A DNA stretch of 64,000 nt from a virus. A model generated the notes under the pieces. The model saw only the letters and a list, made by a program, of their open reading frames with translations, was not told where the DNA came from and searched no databases. The translations under genes and the position numbers were made by a program. This document shows, one piece after another, positions 1 to 10,100 of this stretch. Position 1 is the stretch's first letter. Every line of letters starts with the position of its first letter. The stretch is taken from the IMG/VR virus record IMGVR_UViG_3300036791_001436, positions 1-64,000 of that record; one strand, 5' to 3'.

Positions 1-160
1 ATCAACTTTAATACTTGTGAATACACTATATCGTGTTTTTGTTATTTGTCTCTCTTCTACGAAAAAAACAAGTATACTTCGACTCTTCAGTAACGTCTAG
101 TATAGCAACGAATCTATACAACTATAGTTGCGCGGGCCCACGCCGGAAAAATCCTACCAG
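1..160. other. AT-rich non-coding left end
   Basis: This leader is clearly richer in A+T than the rest of the window and has no convincing gene. It holds A and T runs and a perfect 12-bp palindrome, CAACTATAGTTG, at 119-130. Its place just upstream of the terminase genes would suit a packaging-site or genome-end region, but nothing in the sequence proves this. Confidence 0.5.
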
Positions 161-196
161 GTTTGAAGTTCAACGGGGCCCGAACCATAACCCCAG

Positions 197-225
197 TTGA
201 TGGCCACGAGGAGATCCGCTATAAT
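197..225 (+). promoter_or_regulatory. Promoter P0, upstream of terminase genes
   Basis: TTGATG at 197-202, a 17-bp spacer and TATAAT at 220-225 match the spacing of the other promoters in this phage. The site lies inside the open frame that runs from 163, which argues that the first gene starts downstream, at 247 or 277. Unlike most of the family it lacks the full GCTATATAAT 10-mer and shows no clear CCAAAA dyad. Confidence 0.6.
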
Positions 226-246
226 ATACCCAAAGCGAGACCTTAC

Positions 247-1341
247 ATGCCAGAGCACCGCCAACCATACGGGGCGATGAGTGACAAGGAAGCGATCGAC
301 GCTCAGTTCACCGTCGTCAACGAGCACCTGCAGAACACCGACGATGCGGATGGACTTGGGGGCCTGAAACCCAAGGCCGAGGACCCCCAACCCAACCAAG
401 AGCCCCGCGAACGGGACACCGAGCAAGAGCCACGTGCGCTCACACCCTTCGACAATGCGAGCGCCCCCATCGTCCTGCCGGAGCACACAAGCAGAGCAGA
501 CGCCATCCACATCCTCTCAAGGGAGATCCCGAGCAATGAATATGGGTTCCCGCTCTTCTTCTACCGAAGCGATCTTCTTCCGGCGGAACTTGAACTCCTT
601 ACGCAGGGAGATCTTGATCAGGCAGCGGTCAGGCTCGACTATTCTGAAGGCTACCCTACGTATGGGGCCCAGAGTAGTCCTTGGTGGGAAAGACTTCCAC
701 ATGAGCCGGCCGAGCCCTACACAGCCTTCACCCGATACCTCGACCAACCCGAAACCGTCGGGATCCGACAAGTAACCTTGCTGGCGAGGGACGAGCGCCT
801 GACCACCGAGCAAGTGGTGGCGTGGGCTAGGGAATACTATTGGTCGCGCAGGGCCCATGTGTACGACGCGTTCATTACGGCCGCCGACAAGAAGCGGAAG
901 GAGTTCCTGCAGCGCAAGGTGGAAGGGACACACTACCGCCAAACGCAGGACATCATCGGCGACCTAATGCATGTGTTCGAGCCAGATGAACATGGCACCC
1001 CATGGTGGAAACGCCTCGAGCCAAAGGAGGCACTGGACGCGGTAGAGCGCATGATGAAGTTGCAGCGCCTCTCCGTGGGTCTCTCGGTGAACGGCAATGC
1101 TGGGATCACCGCCAACCCAATCGAAGGGTTCACTGTCGCTGCCGTGATGCGCGAGGTGACCAAGCAAGGTGCCATGGTCGCTGAGAACATGGACACCGAC
1201 CTAATGCGTGCTATGGCCTCGGCCGAAGATCCCAGCATGATCGCGCGTGCGCAACAGCTCATCATTCAGCTGCGACGCGGCACGCCGCCAGCCACACCGG
1301 GGCCCACGGGTGAACACTCTCAAAGCCAGCCCGCGCGATGA
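247..1341 (+). CDS. Candidate terminase small subunit / packaging protein
   Basis: I do not recognise a named domain. The gene lies directly before the large terminase, the usual place for the small subunit that recognises packaging DNA. The protein (364 aa from this start) is hydrophilic, with a low-complexity N-terminal third rich in Pro, Glu and Asp and a helical C-terminal half with many Arg and Lys residues. That is longer than typical TerS proteins (about 150-200 aa). The frame is open from a TTG at 163, but promoter P0 at 197-225 lies inside that extension, so ATG 247 or ATG 277 is more likely the start. Neither has a strong ribosome binding site. The TerS call rests on position only. 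Confidence 0.55.
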   Translation: MPEHRQPYGAMSDKEAIDAQFTVVNEHLQNTDDADGLGGLKPKAEDPQPNQEPRERDTEQEPRALTPFDNASAPIVLPEHTSRADAIHILSREIPSNEYGFPLFFYRSDLLPAELELLTQGDLDQAAVRLDYSEGYPTYGAQSSPWWERLPHEPAEPYTAFTRYLDQPETVGIRQVTLLARDERLTTEQVVAWAREYYWSRRAHVYDAFITAADKKRKEFLQRKVEGTHYRQTQDIIGDLMHVFEPDEHGTPWWKRLEPKEALDAVERMMKLQRLSVGLSVNGNAGITANPIEGFTVAAVMREVTKQGAMVAENMDTDLMRAMASAEDPSMIARAQQLIIQLRRGTPPATPGPTGEHSQSQPAR

Positions 1342-1360
1342 GCGATAGGTAAGCCATAGC

Positions 1361-3010
1361 ATGAGCTTTAGTTACTCCCCAGATTCCACCCTACGAATGG
1401 GCGCGCACTCCGAAGCGCAGCTCGCGGAACTTGTGGGTAATTACAAACTGACCCCGGCAACCTTAATGTCCGAGCTGTGCGACTGGTGGCTGCCAGCGCC
1501 CTTCCTCCAATACCTGTCGGCAGAAATCGCATGGGCGATCCATCGTGGGTCTTGCGGCCTTCTAGTTTCGGCCCCTCCACGGCACGGTAAGTCAAAACTA
1601 ATCACCGTTGCCACTCCTCTCTGGGTGCTAGAGAAGTACCCCGAGAAGCATGTCGTTGTCGCCACATACGGTGAGGATCTGTCCACCGACTTCTCCCGTG
1701 AAACCAAAGACCTGATCAATGGAAATCCGGACAAGCTCTCAGTCAGGCTTCGGCAAGATGTTAGGCGTGTCGCCAACTTCCTCACGACGAAAGGCGGCGG
1801 CCTCAAAGCAGTCGGTCTCCGTGGGACCATCACTGGGCGCGGTGCTGACGTTCTCGTCATCGACGACTACATCAAGGAGCCTAAGGAGGCGCTTTCTTAC
1901 GACTATCTGGAGGGTATCAAGACTTGGTACACAACTGTTGCCCGTACCCGTCTTGAGCCTGGTGCTGTGGTCATCATCGTGGCGACTCGGTGGGTCACTG
2001 GTGATCTTCATGGTCACATCGAGCGTCTCGAAGCACGTCGCCCTCGCCCATATTACAAGATCATCAAGATACCGGCGCTGGCTCTTCACACTGAGGACCC
2101 GAAGACAGGCCGCACGATTCCAGACTTCCTTGGCAGGATGGAAGGGGAACCGCTCTTCCCAGAACGGTACAACGCCGAAGCCCTAGAGGACATCCGGTAC
2201 GAACTGCAGAACCGGTGGTTCGAGGCGATGTTCCAGCAGAACCCCCTGGCCGATGACTCCGCAATCACCAACCCTGCGAACATACAGGACATCTCGGAGG
2301 AGGATTTTGCCGCTCTCCTCACCCGAACGGAGGAGCAAACTGGGCGCATAACGTGGGTTCGGAGCTGGGATCTGGCCTCAACCAAGGACGGTGGCGACTT
2401 CACAACCGGCCCCTTGCTCGCATGGGACAAGATGGACAAGCGCCTTTACATCGTCCAAATGCCCAGAGGACAGTGGAGCGCCGGCCGTGTAGAGACCCAA
2501 TTCAAGTACTATGACGAGGCGGATGACAGCGCAATCCCCTGGATAATCGAGCAAGAACCCGGCTCCCAAGGCGAGTATGCGGTCGAACATTTCCGCAAAT
2601 TGGCGCCAAAACGGCGCATAATCGAGATGAAATCGGCCAGTTCCGGTGCAAAACTGCTCAAAGCGGAGCCATTTCTGGCCGAAACCGAGCGCAAAGGCGT
2701 ATATATGCTGAAAGCGCCGTGGAATCGCGCATTTCTGGACGAATTCGCGTCATTCCCAGAGGGGATGAACGACGACCAGATCGACGCCATCGCCAATGGG
2801 TACAACCAGTTGGCAGGCAAAAAGCCCCTGCGGGCAGTGTGGGGCCGTAGCAAAGAGACGGCAGAGGCCAAGGCGAAACTGGATAAAGGTGGCGGGGTGG
2901 TCTCAGGACCCAACAGGGCAACCTGGGGTAGGAACCTGCCTCAGACAGTAAATACCCGTGAGGGCACCACAATGCGTGTCCGTAGAGCCATGTTTTCTCT
3001 AGGCAGGTGA
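1361..3010 (+). CDS. terL: Terminase large subunit (ATPase and nuclease)
   Basis: This is the packaging motor, which pumps DNA into the prohead and cuts the concatemer. The N-terminal ATPase has a Walker A-type loop APPRHGKS at residues 71-78, a Walker B strand VLVIDD at 164-169 and a coupling motif IIVATRW near 205-211. The C-terminal RNase H-like nuclease is marked by RSWDLAS near residue 335 and an acidic DDQIDAIA segment near 469, as in phage terminases. The length of 549 aa is normal. The second acidic residue after Walker B is Asp rather than the usual Glu. The gene starts 20 bases after its upstream neighbour and is followed 3 bases later by the portal gene. Confidence 0.95.
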   Translation: MSFSYSPDSTLRMGAHSEAQLAELVGNYKLTPATLMSELCDWWLPAPFLQYLSAEIAWAIHRGSCGLLVSAPPRHGKSKLITVATPLWVLEKYPEKHVVVATYGEDLSTDFSRETKDLINGNPDKLSVRLRQDVRRVANFLTTKGGGLKAVGLRGTITGRGADVLVIDDYIKEPKEALSYDYLEGIKTWYTTVARTRLEPGAVVIIVATRWVTGDLHGHIERLEARRPRPYYKIIKIPALALHTEDPKTGRTIPDFLGRMEGEPLFPERYNAEALEDIRYELQNRWFEAMFQQNPLADDSAITNPANIQDISEEDFAALLTRTEEQTGRITWVRSWDLASTKDGGDFTTGPLLAWDKMDKRLYIVQMPRGQWSAGRVETQFKYYDEADDSAIPWIIEQEPGSQGEYAVEHFRKLAPKRRIIEMKSASSGAKLLKAEPFLAETERKGVYMLKAPWNRAFLDEFASFPEGMNDDQIDAIANGYNQLAGKKPLRAVWGRSKETAEAKAKLDKGGGVVSGPNRATWGRNLPQTVNTREGTTMRVRRAMFSLGR

Positions 3011-3013
3011 CAC

Positions 3014-4558
3014 ATGAGCGACACAATCGACCGTCTTCCTAGGGTTGCCCGCAATCGGATCCCCGGAGTCGCCGCAGGTAAGGGAGGACTCCGCACAAAC
3101 GAGTTCGACCCCTTCTTCATGTTCAACCGCCTGTGGGGGTTCTTCTGGGGGAAGCGGGACTACTACAAGGTGTTCGGGTGGGACCCCGTCATCACCCCGC
3201 AGATGATCTACAGGATGTACCAGCGTGGCGGGATCGCCAAGCGGATCATCGAAGCCTACCCCAAAGAGACCTGGTCAGAACCTCCAGAGCTGCCGACAAT
3301 ATCGTCGAAGTTCGACAAGACCTGGGCGTCGATCGTGCTGGCTCTGGACCTCTGGACGGAGTTCTACAAGTGGGATAAGCTGAGCAGAATGGGCCGGTAC
3401 GGTGTGCTCCTCGTGGGGAACGGGGATGCCAACCTTGAGACCGAGATGACCACTATGCCCGCTACGGGCCCGGTGTATATCCAGCCATACTCGGAGATGA
3501 GCGCACAGATCACCCAGTGGCAGACAGACCCTCAGGATCCTAGATTCGGGCAGCCGCTGCAGTACACCATATACCCCGATCTCTTGGAGGCGCAGACACG
3601 CCCTCCGATGATGACGTCATGGGGGTTCCCCACTCGCCGCTCCTTCAAGTGTCACGCGTCGCGGATCCTCCATGCAGCGCAGGGCCCGCTAGAGGATAAC
3701 ATCTTCGGCACTCCGATGTTCGTCCCTATCTGGAACTATCTGACTGACCTCCAGAAGGTAGTTGGTGGTTCGGCGGAGAGCTACTGGTTGACCGCCAATC
3801 GTGGTCTGCAGCTCGACATCGACAAGGATATGTCCCTGGACCCAGAGGAAGAGGCGTCCTTGGATCAGGAGGTGGAGGAATACGGGGATCAGCAGCGGCG
3901 CGTCTTGCGCACTCGAGGAATTACGGCTCGGGATCTGGGTGCCAAAGTGGCTGACCCCAGAGGCCCTTACAGTGTCATCCTCCAGCTCCTTTCTGGATCG
4001 ACTGGCATCCCCACACGCATCCTCATTGGATCGGAAGCTGGTCACCTTGCCTCGACTCAGGACAAGTCTGCCTGGAGCCAAGAGGTTGAGGCATATCGAG
4101 CCCTAACTGCTGCCCCTAAGTTCCTCATTCCGTTCATCCAGATGTTGGTGAAGTGCAAGGTCCTTCCAGATCCGAAGGATAAGCTGGAACCCTTGTGGCC
4201 AGATGCGTATCGTGCGTCCCCCTTAGAGAGGGCGCAGACGGTGAATCAGTTGAGCACTGGGATCATGAACATTGCCCTGGCGATGTCCAAGATCGAGAAC
4301 CTGCTCAGCATCGAAGAGGCGCGTCGCATCATCGGGACCCCGTCGGACAACAAGATCTTCGAAGCCCAATCTGAGGATGTTCCCACTGGCGGGACAAAGG
4401 CGAAACTGCAGCCTCCTCCAGCGATTCCTGGGGGTGGGGCCGGTAAAGGTACTACTCCCGGTGGTGGTAACGAGGCAACTCCAGGGTCGTCGGATTCCTC
4501 GGGTGCTGCGGGTCCAGGATCATCTACCACTTCACCTGCTTCAGGCTCCGGCGCGTAA
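3014..4558 (+). CDS. Portal protein, DUF1073-like
   Basis: The portal is the dodecameric ring at the capsid vertex through which DNA enters and leaves. Its place right after TerL and its 514-aa length fit. The segments GIAKRIIEAYPKETW near residue 75 and YWLTANRGLQLDID near 255 resemble the DUF1073 portal family. The C-terminal 60 residues are Gly, Pro, Ser and Thr rich and probably disordered. Members of this family are sometimes named anti-CBASS Acb1 because of fusions elsewhere; I see no extra phosphoesterase domain here. Confidence 0.88.
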   Translation: MSDTIDRLPRVARNRIPGVAAGKGGLRTNEFDPFFMFNRLWGFFWGKRDYYKVFGWDPVITPQMIYRMYQRGGIAKRIIEAYPKETWSEPPELPTISSKFDKTWASIVLALDLWTEFYKWDKLSRMGRYGVLLVGNGDANLETEMTTMPATGPVYIQPYSEMSAQITQWQTDPQDPRFGQPLQYTIYPDLLEAQTRPPMMTSWGFPTRRSFKCHASRILHAAQGPLEDNIFGTPMFVPIWNYLTDLQKVVGGSAESYWLTANRGLQLDIDKDMSLDPEEEASLDQEVEEYGDQQRRVLRTRGITARDLGAKVADPRGPYSVILQLLSGSTGIPTRILIGSEAGHLASTQDKSAWSQEVEAYRALTAAPKFLIPFIQMLVKCKVLPDPKDKLEPLWPDAYRASPLERAQTVNQLSTGIMNIALAMSKIENLLSIEEARRIIGTPSDNKIFEAQSEDVPTGGTKAKLQPPPAIPGGGAGKGTTPGGGNEATPGSSDSSGAAGPGSSTTSPASGSGA

Positions 4559-4569
4559 CGTCGTAAATT

Positions 4570-4635
4570 CGGAACTGACATCCCCTCCGGCGGCCAGATT
4601 GCCGGCGCTCACGGGTGTCTTTTCGCCCCGTTAAG
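4570..4635 (+). repeat. Dispersed element copy A (partner at 47885-47940)
   Basis: About 60 bases that share long stretches with the reverse complement of 47885-47940, including GCTCACGGGTGTCTTT and CCCGTTAAGGG, in the same order and spacing. Both copies lie upstream of a family promoter (P1 here, P4 there) and point in the direction of transcription. The role is unknown; a regulatory RNA or termination structure in the leader region is possible. Confidence 0.6.
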
Positions 4636-4638
4636 GGC

Positions 4639-4678
4639 AATTTTACCCCTCCTCTCCCTGGTTACTGAGGGGAAAATT
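4639..4678 (+). terminator. Hairpin after portal gene
   Basis: AATTTTACCCC at 4639-4649 can pair with GGGGAAAATT at 4669-4678, with one bulged A. The A/T-rich base of the stem gives a short U or A tract on either strand. It lies between the portal stop and promoter P1 and could end the terminase-portal transcript. Confidence 0.5.
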
Positions 4679-4689
4679 AGCGCGCCGAA

Positions 4690-4750
4690 CCAAAAATATC
4701 GGTTGACCCAAATATCAGGTCTTGATGTCCTCGCTGTTGGGCTATATAAT
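4690..4750 (+). promoter_or_regulatory. Promoter P1 with upstream dyad
   Basis: TTGATG at 4722-4727, 17-bp spacer, TATAAT at 4745-4750 within the conserved 10-mer GCTATATAAT. A CCAAAAATATCGG half-dyad at 4690-4702 is centred about 61 bases before the predicted start near 4757. It would drive the small virion genes from 4789 onward. Confidence 0.75.
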
Positions 4751-4788
4751 ACTCTTGACTAGGAAGACCAGCGCGACGCGAGGCGAGG

Positions 4789-5256
4789 TTGCCCAGGCCA
4801 GCGGATCTTTCCGAGTACAACATCTTCCTTTCCTGCCAGGCCGGTAAGGATTGGTACGACGAAGCCATCCGCTTTGTAGATACCGACGCTCAGGGAGTGC
4901 AATCGGATTCGGATTGGTCCACGTACGCCGGGGTGAACATGTACTTCATCCCCTCTGGGTTGGAGGTGCTCCCGGTAGGTGTAAACCCGCTGATCTCTCC
5001 GACGCCTCCACCACCTCCACTAGTCAAGTTCAGCACACTGAGCACCCCGCCTGAGATCGCGTGGAACAACCCTGCGCAGCCGAATCCTGGCGGGATGACC
5101 TACTTCATGCTGGCGTGCCCCTCTGCGCAGAACTTGCTTACCGAGGGTAACTGGGATTTCACCGCGTACTTGACAGACGCAGCAGGCGTTGAAACCGCCG
5201 TCTTGATGGGCGTAGTTGAGGCTCTTCCAGTAGCAGGGTCGGGGCTCTCCTCATGA
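4789..5256 (+). CDS. Hypothetical virion-region protein
   Basis: I do not recognise this 155-aa protein. It is predicted to be mostly beta and loop, with a Pro-rich linker (SPTPPPPPL) near residue 68, and no signal peptide or membrane segment. It starts at TTG just after an AGGCGAGG purine stretch and is the first gene after promoter P1. The next gene overlaps its stop by four bases. The neighbours suggest a minor virion or assembly component. Confidence 0.6.
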   Translation: MPRPADLSEYNIFLSCQAGKDWYDEAIRFVDTDAQGVQSDSDWSTYAGVNMYFIPSGLEVLPVGVNPLISPTPPPPPLVKFSTLSTPPEIAWNNPAQPNPGGMTYFMLACPSAQNLLTEGNWDFTAYLTDAAGVETAVLMGVVEALPVAGSGLSS

Positions 5257-5657
5257 CGATCACCGTCGGGATCAAGGTTGTTCGCTCTCCTGGTGGTCCC
5301 CCTGGGCCAACTGGCTCAGCAGCAGGCCAGGACTTAGGGTGGATTGTCACCCAGGTGCTGATGCCTGGGGAGATCCTCGATTCGCCCCCGCTAGAGCGTG
5401 GGGCCACCTACGACCAGGTGATGTTCCATTCCCGCACGATGTTTGCGGCGCCTCAAAACATCACTGTCAACCAGTTCCGCCTCGGTGCGAAGATCGACTC
5501 CATCATAGTAGCGGTCCCTCAGAACGTAGTGGACCTGCTGTACGAGCTTCCCATCGCCCTAGTGGCGAACGCGCAGGACATCATGCAGTTGGTGTTGCCG
5601 TCCCCTGCGGATGCGCAATGCAAGGACATGACCTTCTCGTTGGGGAGCACACCATGA
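5253..5657 (+). CDS. Hypothetical virion-region protein
   Basis: An unrecognised 134-aa protein whose start overlaps the preceding stop (ATGA) and whose own stop overlaps the next start, so the three genes are probably translationally coupled. The N-terminal part has a short Gly-Pro stretch (SPGGPPGPTG). The rest looks like a compact alpha/beta domain without catalytic motifs. Confidence 0.6.
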   Translation: MTITVGIKVVRSPGGPPGPTGSAAGQDLGWIVTQVLMPGEILDSPPLERGATYDQVMFHSRTMFAAPQNITVNQFRLGAKIDSIIVAVPQNVVDLLYELPIALVANAQDIMQLVLPSPADAQCKDMTFSLGSTP

Positions 5658-5980
5658 ACCCCTTCAAGGCGAGCGCAAACGCTGGGACAGCAGTTGTCGA
5701 CGCAGGGCGCGTCTCGAGCATTGCACGCACCGTCGATGGCCACTTCGAAGCCCACTGCGACCTAGAGGTGTCCAGAGCTTGTCCCCAGTGCGGCGAGCCC
5801 AACCCCCGCACGAGCGACGATGGCGAGGTGTATTGCTGTCGGTGCCTATCGCTCCTACCGCCGGTGGAGAAGTACCCCCGCGTCGAAGACGTGCGCTTCA
5901 AGCCGCCGAAGATACCGCTGTTGGCGGCGGTCTTCTTGTGGGGCGCCCGCAAGCTACGTGCAATAGCAGGAGAACTCTGA
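5654..5980 (+). CDS. Small zinc-ribbon-like protein
   Basis: A 108-aa protein with a probable zinc site, CPQC near residue 41 followed by a CCRC cluster about 18 residues later. A short hydrophobic stretch (IPLLAAVFLWGA) near the C-terminus might lie in or on a membrane. It is coupled to the gene before it through an ATGA overlap and to the next gene, whose ATG shares the last base of its stop. Function unknown. Confidence 0.6.
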   Translation: MNPFKASANAGTAVVDAGRVSSIARTVDGHFEAHCDLEVSRACPQCGEPNPRTSDDGEVYCCRCLSLLPPVEKYPRVEDVRFKPPKIPLLAAVFLWGARKLRAIAGEL

Positions 5981-6285
5981 TGCAAGTCAACTACAAGGTT
6001 CACTCGGTCGGCCAGACCAAGACTCCGGTCACGGTGAAGTACAACGACAACGACGTCGAGGCGTTGATCCCCAGCGTCGAGGTGGAACTCACCTCCGATG
6101 CCGGCTTCACGCACACCTTCCGCTTCACCGATCCTGCCGATGTCGCTGAGGTGTCGGCGTGGGTGCCCGATCAGGAGGTCACCGTCCAGGTGTCCGCTGG
6201 TGCTGCACCTCCCCCGCCCGCCAAGGAAGCGCCGGCAGCCCCTGCGGCCGCGCCCGCTCCCGCGCCTGCTCCGGCAGCGGCGTAG
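5980..6285 (+). CDS. Hypothetical beta protein with Ala-Pro tail
   Basis: A 101-aa product with a predicted beta-sandwich-like first 70 residues followed by a low-complexity Pro/Ala tail, a common arrangement in small virion surface or assembly proteins. AGGAG lies seven bases before the ATG, a good ribosome binding site. No family recognised. Confidence 0.6.
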   Translation: MQVNYKVHSVGQTKTPVTVKYNDNDVEALIPSVEVELTSDAGFTHTFRFTDPADVAEVSAWVPDQEVTVQVSAGAAPPPPAKEAPAAPAAAPAPAPAPAAA

Positions 6286-6327
6286 GTCCCCTTCCCTCTC
6301 TTCCCTCTAGTTCCATAGGAGACAAGG

Positions 6328-6825
6328 ATGTCGGTACAAGGTATTGCAGTGGGCGGGGCTGGCGTCTCGCTAGGCTCTGAACTCCCCGGCAAGCTCCGGG
6401 AACTAGCGAAGAAGGGGTTGCTGTCGCTGGCCACAGCGTTCACCAACATCGGCGCGTCGATCGTCACCAACCGTATGATCCAAGCCGGCACCGCGCCGAA
6501 GTTCTTGGGCTGGGGCACTGGCGTCACTCCGGCAGCGGTCACCGACTTGGCGTTGCAGACGGAGAACGCCCCTACGGTCGGCGGTGGTCGAACGGTGGGT
6601 GCCGAGAGCCGGGTGACCACTTCGGTGACCAACGACACCTATCAGGTCACCGGGACCATCACAGCCACCTTGGCAGGGCCCACGGCGCAGACCGAAGCTG
6701 GCACGTTCGACGCGGCAACCGCTGGGAACATGCTGCTGCACTCGGTCTTCTCAGCCCTCAACCTGAACGCCGGCGATTCGCTCACGCCGACCTTCGGGCT
6801 GAAGTTCGTTCCTGGGGTGACCTGA
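6328..6825 (+). CDS. Hypothetical structural protein
   Basis: A 165-aa protein rich in Gly, Thr and Ala with the segment APKFLGWGTGVT near residue 52, a phrase seen in small phage virion proteins. The C-terminal half is predicted beta-rich. The ATG follows an AGGAG site. It lies in the cluster before the giant fibre-like protein and is probably a virion component; I cannot name it. Confidence 0.6.
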   Translation: MSVQGIAVGGAGVSLGSELPGKLRELAKKGLLSLATAFTNIGASIVTNRMIQAGTAPKFLGWGTGVTPAAVTDLALQTENAPTVGGGRTVGAESRVTTSVTNDTYQVTGTITATLAGPTAQTEAGTFDAATAGNMLLHSVFSALNLNAGDSLTPTFGLKFVPGVT

Positions 6826-7157
6826 TGGAATGGACGGCTCACTGTGGCTGCGTGTGCGCTATTCGCCCTGACGATGGTCAGCCGATAGCGCTGCTGCGGC
6901 CTTGTGCGTTCCATGCTTCGTCAGGGGCAACTCACGACGACGTGGCTGGCGAGAATCGAGCGATGTCCCTAGCCCGTAAGGCGCTAGTGGACGCGTACGA
7001 ACTCGACAACGACGTGATCACCGTCGAGATTGCAGACGGTGACCGTTGTGCGGTTGCTCGTGGCCCGAACGGCGAGAGCGCCCTGGTCCAGAAAGCCAGC
7101 CATGAGGAATACCTCGCCCAGCATGCGGAGGCGGCTAGCTTCGCCAGAAAGGGGTAG
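6825..7157 (+). CDS. Hypothetical protein
   Basis: A 110-aa protein whose ATG overlaps the previous stop by one base. The first 30 residues contain four Cys and two His (HCGCVC and CAFH), a possible metal site. The remainder is acidic and probably helical. Its stop lies three bases before the giant gene. Function unknown. Confidence 0.55.
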   Translation: MEWTAHCGCVCAIRPDDGQPIALLRPCAFHASSGATHDDVAGENRAMSLARKALVDAYELDNDVITVEIADGDRCAVARGPNGESALVQKASHEEYLAQHAEAASFARKG

Positions 7158-7160
7158 CCC

Positions 7161-10100
7161 GTGGGCTACTCACTGGTAGGCACTGGGGGCTACGGCTCCG
7201 GCGTTACGCTGACTGGTAGCAACTTCAGTGCTGTTACCGGCGGCTCAATAACGTTCTCCCAGCAGGCCTCTGAGGCGCTGGTCAATACCCCCTTGCCTCT
7301 GCCTGGTACGTTGTCAGGCCTAAGGGCTGATCAGGGGCCCTTCACAGCGCCTTTTGTAGGGACTCTCCGCAAGAACGGGGCGAACGCCAACCAGGTAGTC
7401 ACCGACGCTGTCCCCTTGGCAGGACAGGCAGCCACTAGCTTTCTGCGTGGTGACACCGTTGATATGTCCTGGGGCACAGCCACCGGGACGATCTCTCGCC
7501 TGCAGATGGTGTGGGTAGGTCAAGGGGCGGCGCACAGTGCTCTCTATGGCTCGGGAGCTTCCTCTGGCAGTGGCAATCCCTTCGGGCCAGCGAACAACCA
7601 CTTCTACCAGTGCCTCTTTGGACAGCAGGGAGGTCAGACAGTTAGTGCGGGCCCTGCGTATGCACAAGTTGGTGCCCCAGGGACGCTCCAGGGCTTTGCA
7701 GTCTGCGTCGCTAGTAATATCAATACTTCCCCTGTCACGGTCAGCGTCTATCAGAATGGGGCGGTTGCGACACAAGGGGTAACGGTTGGCGCCGGGATCA
7801 CCGGAGCATTCCAGGACACTACCAACACCACCCCCGTACAGTATGGCGACCTTATCTGCTCGCATCTGTACTCGAGCGACGGGATGAATCTCGCCTCGAT
7901 AGTGGTAGGGTTTGTTAGTAATGCGGGGCCACAGCACGATATCTTCGGCAACTGCAACGGTGCTATCGGGGCGAACGCCGTCACCTATGCGCCGATCTAC
8001 GGCTTCTACGCCCTCTACCAGAATACCATCGAGTCCGCACAGCAGGTCGTACATGGATTCCGAGTCAACCTTACTGGCCTGAAGGCGTACGCGTATAACC
8101 TAAATAACGCTACAGGCCCATCGACGATTAGGACGCGCATCAACGGCGCGAATGGCACTCTGCTAGTTACCGTTGGCGCAGGCCTGACAGGGTGGTTTGT
8201 AGATACCGCGCATACCGACTTCTTGGGGCCCACGGATAAGCTCTGCTACCAGGTGACTGCCGGGCCAGGGCCTGCTGGCAACGTCCTTCTGACCAACGTT
8301 GTAGGCGTCACCGAGATTGCGCCATTCCCGAGTCAGGTCTCCCCGACACGAGGATATTCACTCTTCGGGAATACCGGCGGCGCCGCAGCCGTAGGTGCAA
8401 ACACTTTCAGCATGCTAGGGGGCGGTAACGCTGCTTATAAGCAGGCTGTTGAAGCAAATGCCCAAGTTGCGATGCCCGTGGCGGGGGTGCTATCAAACCT
8501 GTCAATACAGGGACCGACTTCTGGTACCTTTACTGGGCGACTCCGTAAGAACCTCGCGAACGCCAACCAGCAGGTCAACGACGGCAATCTGTTTGTGCCA
8601 CCGGTTAACGACTATACGCTGAGCCCCTGGAGCCAATTCAACGTAACTGTCACGCCGGCAGCGACAACTAATCCTATTACTGGAGCGACAGACGCTCAGC
8701 TGGTAGTGCCTACTACCGCGAACAACGGCCACGTTGTTAACCAGACCATCAGTGTTAATGTCGCAGGCAACTATACGCTCAGCTGGTACCTTAAGGCGTC
8801 GGGCTATACCTACAACCGAATCCTGGTGCAACAGTCGGGTTTCTTCGCCTATGCAACATTCAACCTCTCTGGCGCAGGGTCGATGTTTGCCAGTGGGATA
8901 TCTGCATCTGGTGGGGTTACGTTCGTATCGGGGAGTATCGTATCGCTAGGTTCGGGCTGGTACCTTTGCACGCTCAATGTTGGCAACATCCTCACTACGT
9001 CCAGCATAATCGTTGAAGCTGGGCCGTGCGACAATACAGGCAACGCGACCTTCGCAGGTGATGGCACCTCAGGTGCCTACGAGTGGGGCGGAAGATTTGT
9101 GCTGACCAGCTCGGTGCCATCGACGCTGACTTCTAATGCATTCGATAACGTCGCACTAGGTGATACGATCGACCTAGCCTGGGATGCCAACACTTCGGGG
9201 CAGATCCAGCGTACGAGGCTAACTCTGGTTGGGAATCCGTACCACGGGGCAGTCTGGGGGTCCACCCCATACAACAACGCTACTACGGCCATCCCGATCA
9301 ACAACAGCGCCTACCATCAGTTTGTCGGCTTCAACCAGGCCTATCCAGGGCTAGCACAGTACCTTCAAAGGTGCCAGCTCAAGATAGGCGTTGCAGGCCT
9401 TATGCAAGGTCTAGGGCTGAACGCTCCTGTCAATGCGGCGGCTAGCAGCGTGACGCTCTCGCTCAACCTGAATGGTGCGACAGCAGCGCTGGGGCCCACC
9501 ATTGGAGCTGGGCTAACAGGCGCCTTCATCGACACCACCCGACAAGTTGCAGTGGTGCCGGGCGATCTCGTCTGCGGAAATACTCTGGCTATTCCGGCAT
9601 CGTTCAGCGTCTCGTCGGTTTGGGTGGGGTTCGTCAATCCCAGCGCCCCTAGCAACGACATCTGGTTTGGAGTCACCGCCGGTCTTGTGCAGACCGCTGG
9701 TGTCTACTTCCCGCTCGTTGGTGGTGGCCAGTACGGCGGTATTACCCCCGAATCAGTTGCTCAGACCGCGCACGGCTTTGCGGTTACAATGTCGGGCCTG
9801 CGTGTGTATGTGGACACCAGCACCTCGACGGCCCCCGCCTCGATCAACACCCGCAAGAATGGAGTCAACGGCAATCAGATTGTGACTATAGGGGCAGGGT
9901 TGACGGGGTGGTTCCAGGACACCGCCAACACCGACTCCTATGCCCCGACAGACCTGGCCTGCTACCGCTCTGTGGTAGGGTCTGCGGGCCTTAGCGGTGT
10001 GTACTACATTGGCGTCACCGAGACCGCCCCTCTCGCTCCCGCTCCTGCCATTCCAGCTAGGGGATGGTCGCTAGTCGGGATGACCAACTACGGTGTGCAG

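Noticed and set aside
80-109. Possible promoter TTCGAC-17-TATAGC near the left end
   Set aside because: Both boxes are poor, and P0 at 197-225 is a better match to the family.
3014-4558. Anti-CBASS Acb1 label for the portal
   Set aside because: DUF1073 relatives may bear that name, but the gene has portal length and position and I see no separate phosphoesterase domain.
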